DNA from: CAUZFZ01 sp963579025
Lineage (GTDB): Bacteria; Planctomycetota; Planctomycetia; Planctomycetales; Planctomycetaceae
NCBI GenBank assembly: GCA_963579025.1
Contig: CAUZFZ010000238.1
Span: 1-11,827, forward strand
Direction: 5' to 3'
DNA length: 11,827 bases
The number at the start of each line of letters is the position of its first letter. Positions within the stretch are counted from its first letter, which is position 1. The notes beneath the pieces were generated by a model. That model made no database searches and had not been told where the DNA came from. It worked only from the letters and a program-made list of their open reading frames with translations. Made by a program: the position numbers and the translations under genes. Positions 8,115 through 11,827 of the stretch are shown piece after piece.

Positions 8115-8148
8115 TTGTTAGCGTCCGTTCGAACGCCGACGGGATAAT
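8115..8148 (+). promoter_or_regulatory. Possible promoter/operator region before the VCBS gene
   Basis: In the 168-base gap after copy 2 there is a perfect 10-bp palindrome CGTTCGAACG (8126-8135) and a -10-like GATAAT (8143-8148, five of six consensus positions). TTGTTA at 8115-8120 is the best -35-like hexamer, but its 22-base spacing is too long. The palindrome would lie between the two elements, where a repressor could sit. Position is sensible for a second transcription start, but evidence is weak. No terminator was found between copy 2 and this point. Confidence 0.2.
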
Positions 8149-8230
8149 AGTGGGCTAAACCTCATATTCTGATGACTCAGTCTGGCAATAGAACACCACT
8201 GGAAATTGTTCCTGAAAGAGAGAGTGATTC

Positions 8231-9580
8231 GTGACGGGTGAACCAGTTAAGCCCCGGGAGCAGGATCGACGCATCGAGACGGCTAAGCCGAGGCGGGCTC
8301 TGATCACTCTGTTGTTGCTTGCCGTGGCGATTCCGCCGCTCACATACTTTTCAAAGCCGCTGGTGCGTTCGCTGAAATCTCCGCTTCCGCTGCATTCCGG
8401 CGGAACGTCGTTTCCCGAATCGAATCGGCAGTTTGAGCAACAGTCGATCGGTCCGGAACCAGCATGGAATGCGCAAATCACCAACGTGCAGATGGTTGAT
8501 CTTGATCAGGACGGACTTCTTGACGTGGTTGTTTGTGACGCTCTGCGCAGCCAGGTGATCTGGTATCGCCAGCATCCGCGGGGGGATTGGGAAGAACATG
8601 TGCTGGGAAACGATCTGCTGGTTCCGGCACATGCGACCGTCGCGGACCTCGATCAGGACGGAGACCAGGACGTGGTTGTCGCGATTCTGGGTGACCTGTT
8701 CGGAACGGATCGTTACTCGGGCCGCGTCGTCTGGCTCGAGCAGACTGCCGATGGATTCGTTTCGCATGTGATTCTTGATGACGTGCGTCGTGTTACGGAC
8801 GTTCGTGTCGGGGACCTCGATGGCGACCACGACTTTGACATCGCGGTCGCTGTGTTCGGGTACAGCATCGGACAGATTATGTGGCTGGAAAACCGCGGCG
8901 GCGGAGCATTTCGCGATCACGTCCTGCTGCATGCTCCAGGCACGATTCACGTTCCACTTGCCGACTTCGACGGCGATGGCGACCTTGATATTGCGGCCGT
9001 TGTGTCGCAGGAGGAAGAAGAGATTTGGGCGTTCGAAAACAAAGGCGGCGGCGCTTTCCATTCGCGCCGCCTTTACGTCACGGACAATTTCGACATCGGC
9101 AGCGCCGGGCTCGTTCAGGACGACCTCGACGGTGACGGTGATCCGGATTTGATCTGGCCGATGGGTGACAATCTGGAATATGAGTTTTCTTACCCGCAGC
9201 CTTATCACGGATGTATCTGGTTCGAGAACAAAGGGGACTGGAAATTCGAGCCGCACAGGATTGCCAATTTCGGCGGCGCTTACGCCGCTGCTGCTGGCGA
9301 CATTGATGGTGACGGTGACCGCGACGTGGTTCTGGTCAGCATGGTCAATGAATGGCAGAAACCGGGGAATCCATGCATCGTCTGGCTGGAGAACGATGGT
9401 TCGCAGCAATTCGATGTGTGGCAGATTGCCCACCGACCGACTCATTTGACCACCGTCGCCTGCGGGGACCTGGACGGCGACGGCCGCGACGACATCGTGG
9501 CCGGTGTGATGAAAAAGATGCTGAAACACACTGACCGGGATGGCCGCGTCATCTCCTGGCGATCGGGAGAGCAGGAATGA
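8231..9580 (+). CDS. Membrane-anchored seven-bladed VCBS/FG-GAP beta-propeller protein
   Basis: A 449-residue protein. A basic N-terminus leads into one membrane helix (about 23-40). Residues about 75-445 are seven repeats, each with a calcium-type loop; loops begin at residues 90, 139, 195, 245, 298, 357 and 413, a period of 49-59 residues. Six loops are D-x-D-x-D-G; the third is D-x-D-x-D-H. Most blades also carry a strand like VWLEN or IWFEN. The even spacing strongly suggests one closed seven-bladed propeller outside the cytoplasm. Unlike the two upstream proteins it has no TPR part and no ASPIC/UnbV domain. The GTG start at 8231 is chosen because the purine-rich GAAAGAGAGAG lies just upstream and no better in-frame start exists. 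Its stop overlaps the next gene's start (ATGA), so the two proteins are probably made together. Ligand unknown. Confidence 0.93.
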   Translation: MTGEPVKPREQDRRIETAKPRRALITLLLLAVAIPPLTYFSKPLVRSLKSPLPLHSGGTSFPESNRQFEQQSIGPEPAWNAQITNVQMVDLDQDGLLDVVVCDALRSQVIWYRQHPRGDWEEHVLGNDLLVPAHATVADLDQDGDQDVVVAILGDLFGTDRYSGRVVWLEQTADGFVSHVILDDVRRVTDVRVGDLDGDHDFDIAVAVFGYSIGQIMWLENRGGGAFRDHVLLHAPGTIHVPLADFDGDGDLDIAAVVSQEEEEIWAFENKGGGAFHSRRLYVTDNFDIGSAGLVQDDLDGDGDPDLIWPMGDNLEYEFSYPQPYHGCIWFENKGDWKFEPHRIANFGGAYAAAAGDIDGDGDRDVVLVSMVNEWQKPGNPCIVWLENDGSQQFDVWQIAHRPTHLTTVACGDLDGDGRDDIVAGVMKKMLKHTDRDGRVISWRSGEQE

Positions 9581-10959
9581 AGATGCTCACAAGGCTGCTG
9601 CAGGCATGTGTTGCGATCGAGACCCTGGGCGCAGCCCTCGTCGTTGTTGTGTGGCTGCGTGATCCGGTACCGTCGCGATCGGCTCTCGCTCACTTCCATC
9701 CGGCAACAGCCGACGGGATTCGCTCGCTCGAACAGACCGTACGCGACAGCGGTACTGCCGACAATTGGCTGACTCTGGGTAAAGCGTACCTTGCTGCCGG
9801 CTGTTTTCCACATGGAGAATACTGTTGCGAACAGGCCGCGCGCGACGACGTGGCGTCATTCGAGGCACTCTACTGGTGGGGTGTGGCACTCAATCAACTG
9901 GGCGAAACGTCGCAAGCAATCGAGAGATTCCAACAGGCACTTCTGCTGGCCGACAACCACGCATCCGTTAACGAGGCCCGAGCGCGTTGCTGGTACGGAA
10001 TTGGCCGAAATCTGCTGCGGCAGGAGGACGCGGAAAATGCGGAATCAGCATTTCGTAAAGCGGGCGACTATCTGCCGGCTCGTCATCAACTCATCCGGAT
10101 CCTGGTTCATGAAGATCGCGACAGCGAAGCAATCCAGATCCTGGACGAACTGGTTTCCCGCTATCCCAACGAGAGCACGTTCTATCAACTGCGGGCTCGA
10201 TCGCGCGAACAGACGGGCGACACCGCTGGAGCATTCGAGGACAGGACGCATGTTGAACGTGCATCGGACCGCTTGCGGTCGGACTCGATCATCGCGGAAT
10301 TGCAGTTTGAGTTTGGGGCAATCGGGTTGAATCGACAACTCAGAAAATGTAGCAGCCTGGCGGCTGAGCAACCTCAGCAAGCCGTGACGTGTTTGCGAGA
10401 GCTGCTGTCGACGGGATGGCGAACCGAACTCGCGGAAATGCTTGTCGAAGCGGAAATTCGAATCGGAAATGCCCAGCAGGCCGTCGACCTTCTGAATGAA
10501 TTGATGCAGCGTGATGGAACCACGCCCGAGCGACTGGCGCAACTTGCATATGGCCACCGATGGCTCGATCAAGACGATGCGTCCTTTCTTCTGCTCAAAC
10601 GTGCTGCTCAATTGATGCATGTTGAATCCGTCCACGACGGTCTCAGCCAGGGTTACCTCACCCGTGGTGAAACCGAGCTGTCCAGCAAGCACCGGGCGTT
10701 AGCGACATTGACAGGTGGGATCGCCGCGTTTCGCGAAAACCGCATCCTTGAGGCCCGCGCGCAGCTGCAACAGGCGTTGCGACTTGATCCTGAACTGTCC
10801 AACGGATGGTTCTACCTTGCCGAATGCCATCGTGTGCGGGGACAGGTCGGGGATGCGCTCGATGCGCTCAGGAAGTGTTTGCAGATTGATCAGAACCACG
10901 GACGCGCCCGATCACGGCTCAGGGGATCGAATCCGGAGGATCAACCCGCTGGTTCATGA
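9577..10959 (+). CDS. Membrane-anchored TPR protein
   Basis: A 460-residue protein with an N-terminal membrane helix (about 7-27) and an otherwise helical, TPR-rich extracytoplasmic part. Clear TPR-like units lie at about 60-130, 134-230 and 385-450; the last includes LEARAQLQQALRLDPELSNG and GDALDALRKCLQID. Residues between about 230 and 380 are also helical but match TPR consensus less well. The ATG at 9577 overlaps the TGA of the propeller gene (ATGA), indicating translational coupling; a second Met at residue 3 is an alternative start. It carries no propeller, so with its neighbour it supplies separately the two modules that the two upstream paralogues carry in one chain. Such proteins usually serve as protein-protein scaffolds; the partner is inferred to be the coupled propeller. 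No terminator is evident in the 74 bases after its stop. Confidence 0.92.
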   Translation: MKMLTRLLQACVAIETLGAALVVVVWLRDPVPSRSALAHFHPATADGIRSLEQTVRDSGTADNWLTLGKAYLAAGCFPHGEYCCEQAARDDVASFEALYWWGVALNQLGETSQAIERFQQALLLADNHASVNEARARCWYGIGRNLLRQEDAENAESAFRKAGDYLPARHQLIRILVHEDRDSEAIQILDELVSRYPNESTFYQLRARSREQTGDTAGAFEDRTHVERASDRLRSDSIIAELQFEFGAIGLNRQLRKCSSLAAEQPQQAVTCLRELLSTGWRTELAEMLVEAEIRIGNAQQAVDLLNELMQRDGTTPERLAQLAYGHRWLDQDDASFLLLKRAAQLMHVESVHDGLSQGYLTRGETELSSKHRALATLTGGIAAFRENRILEARAQLQQALRLDPELSNGWFYLAECHRVRGQVGDALDALRKCLQIDQNHGRARSRLRGSNPEDQPAGS

Positions 10960-11033
10960 CCGAGCGGCCCGATGTCTGGCTGCGGCCGACTGAATCAACA
11001 TCCCGTCTCCAGGAATGAAGGTCCCCACCGTGG

Positions 11034-11381
11034 GTGAAGTCAAGGAAAGTACAATTGAAACGCTGCAAACAGTGCGACGCACCGCTGCCGATAAACGGTA
11101 CACACTGCAATCGATGCAGTGCTCCGCGTGATGATATTGGAGAACAGGAGCACCAACGACAGAACCGCGGTCCATTCGTGACATTCATGTGTTGGGTTCT
11201 CGGCACGTTTTTCAGTCTGACTTTGGTCCTGTGGTTTGCCGCGTGCGCCGCTCTGGGTGCCGGGGCTGGGTATCTCGCATTCTCAATGGGGCTCAGCAAG
11301 ATTGTCTGTTGGATAGTCGCCGCCGTTGTGACCATCTTTCTCTATGGTCTGTCGTGGCTTGTGCTTGTTTTCCGAGATTGA
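11034..11381 (+). CDS. Small zinc-ribbon membrane protein, unknown function
   Basis: A 115-residue protein from the GTG at 11034. Residues 11-28 hold C-x2-C-x10-C-x2-C (CKQC...CNRC), a zinc-ribbon knuckle. A polar linker follows, then a hydrophobic half with at least two membrane helices (about 48-82, which may be one long or two short helices, and 89-113). The start is uncertain. A TTG at 11055 is preceded at 6 bases by AAGGAAAG (11042-11049), the best Shine-Dalgarno sequence near here, and would give a 108-residue protein beginning MKRCKQC, a common way for zinc-ribbon proteins to begin. The ribbon should be cytoplasmic with the helices in the membrane. I do not recognise the family. It lies 74 bases after the TPR gene on the same strand, and may or may not belong to that operon. 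Confidence 0.75.
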   Translation: MKSRKVQLKRCKQCDAPLPINGTHCNRCSAPRDDIGEQEHQRQNRGPFVTFMCWVLGTFFSLTLVLWFAACAALGAGAGYLAFSMGLSKIVCWIVAAVVTIFLYGLSWLVLVFRD

Positions 11382-11456
11382 TGGCAGTCTTGCGAATGTT
11401 CACCTCAGCCAGCGGCCTTCGCTCCCGTGTGGATTGGCGTCGGCCTGGTTTCCAGC

Positions 11457-11561
11457 GTCCGATTCATCCAGAAACTTCCTGGACACGCCCGGCTCGGAAC
11501 CACGACGATCTATGCGAAGGTCGCAATCGGCAAACGATCGCGTCAATCGACGCCGAGTGTC
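11457..11561 (+). pseudogene. Remnant of a tyrosine recombinase (integrase) C-terminus
   Basis: This stretch encodes VRFIQKLPGHARLGTTTIY followed by AKVAIGKR. It closely resembles the last catalytic box of tyrosine recombinases (IQ-x-LLGH-x-x-x-x-TT-x-IY-x-x-V). The conserved GH histidine (codon 11484-11486) and the nucleophile tyrosine (codon 11511-11513) are both present; the usual LLGH reads LPGH. The catalytic Arg boxes and the rest of the roughly 300-residue enzyme are absent upstream, where the zinc-ribbon gene ends at 11381. An open frame extends from a GTG at 11427 to a TGA at 11736-11738, but only the part given here looks like recombinase. It is best read as debris of a lost integrase or mobile element, not a working gene. 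Confidence 0.6.
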
Positions 11562-11827
11562 CCGGAAAACGACCGACACGACCTTGACCGAGCAAATGGG
11601 GTCCATCTGGCTTTGCCGTGGGTTTGTCCCGGATTGTTGGGTGTCTCAAGTTCCTGCACTCAATGTCCGGGAGCGGACGCCCAGGAATGCATGACCCCTG
11701 ATGGGCGTGATCCCTTTACGTGGCGGTGGTTATGCTGACGTAAGTTGTTGTTGAGTGTGAGTTTGCCGCGTTGGCGGCTGGATGTCGCGGGGGGACTTCA
11801 TTTCCTGTCCCATGTCCGGGGCAGCCC
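11562..11827. other. Region with no convincing gene, to window edge
   Basis: I see no gene, RNA, terminator or recognisable mobile-element end here. The recombinase frame runs on to 11738 with unrelated residues. Two frames are open across the right edge: + strand from a GTG at 11757, and - strand from the edge down to a stop at 11716-11718. Neither can be judged from so little sequence. A 9-base direct repeat ATGTCCGGG occurs at 11663-11671 and 11812-11820 and may be chance. Confidence 0.5.

Noticed and set aside
8351..9529. Long - strand open frame (392 codons) opposite the VCBS propeller gene
   Set aside because: It is the antisense shadow of repeated Asp-rich loops, whose GAC/GAT codons read as Val/Ile codons on the other strand. 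The + strand protein has regular propeller repeats and an operon context; the - strand product has no recognisable features.
10045..10692. - strand open frame (215 codons) opposite the TPR gene
   Set aside because: Antisense shadow of a GC-rich coding region; no start signal, no domain, and the + strand frame shows clear TPR units.
11015..11131. A 38-codon frame starting ATG at 11015, overlapping the zinc-ribbon gene
   Set aside because: The overlapping frame encodes a clear four-cysteine knuckle and membrane helices; this one has no recognisable feature and ends inside the ribbon region.
11716..11827. - strand open frame entering from the right edge
   Set aside because: Only about 36 codons visible, no start in the window, and a competing + strand frame is equally open; coding status cannot be decided.
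1..11827. CRISPR array, tRNA or rRNA gene, insertion sequence with inverted ends
   Set aside because: No regularly spaced short repeats, no tRNA-like cloverleaf or rRNA sequence, and no paired terminal inverted repeats around a transposase frame were noticed. The only mobile-element trace is the recombinase scrap.

Overview
The window looks like a chromosomal segment of a member of the Planctomycetota. The main evidence is a DUF1559 pseudopilin-like protein with the FTLIELLVVIAIIAIL leader and a C-terminal H-x9-DG motif. It is followed by a small lipoprotein of the transthyretin/carboxypeptidase-regulatory-like type that planctomycetes carry in many copies. GTG starts, weak Shine-Dalgarno sequences and large secreted TPR/FG-GAP proteins fit the same group. 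I cannot assign a genus from the sequence alone.

Layout, all convincing genes on the + strand: (1) 2-115, probable tail of an upstream gene cut by the window edge. (2) 286-1314, DUF1559 protein with its own candidate promoter and a very good intrinsic terminator (1342-1380). (3) 1415-1876, lipoprotein. (4) 2039-5035 and 5093-8062, two full-length tandem paralogues, each a membrane anchor, a TPR domain, a seven-loop FG-GAP/VCBS beta-propeller and an ASPIC/UnbV domain (CRTAC1 family). (5) 8231-9580 and 9577-10959, a membrane-anchored seven-bladed VCBS propeller and a membrane-anchored TPR protein, joined by an ATGA start/stop overlap. (6) 11034-11381, a zinc-ribbon membrane protein. (7) 11457-11561, a scrap of a tyrosine recombinase C-terminus, then about 270 bases with no convincing gene up to the window edge.

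The four central genes share one plan: a short basic cytoplasmic N-terminus, one membrane anchor, and a large extracytoplasmic part made of TPRs, calcium-loop propeller blades, or both. Two carry TPR and propeller fused in one chain. The other two carry them as separate, translationally coupled proteins. My inference is that the locus encodes an envelope-anchored assembly of TPR scaffolds and beta-propellers, with the lipoprotein and perhaps the pseudopilin as accessory surface parts. No catalytic domain was recognised, so substrate and function are unknown. This four-gene TPR/propeller cluster is the best candidate here for an undescribed system.
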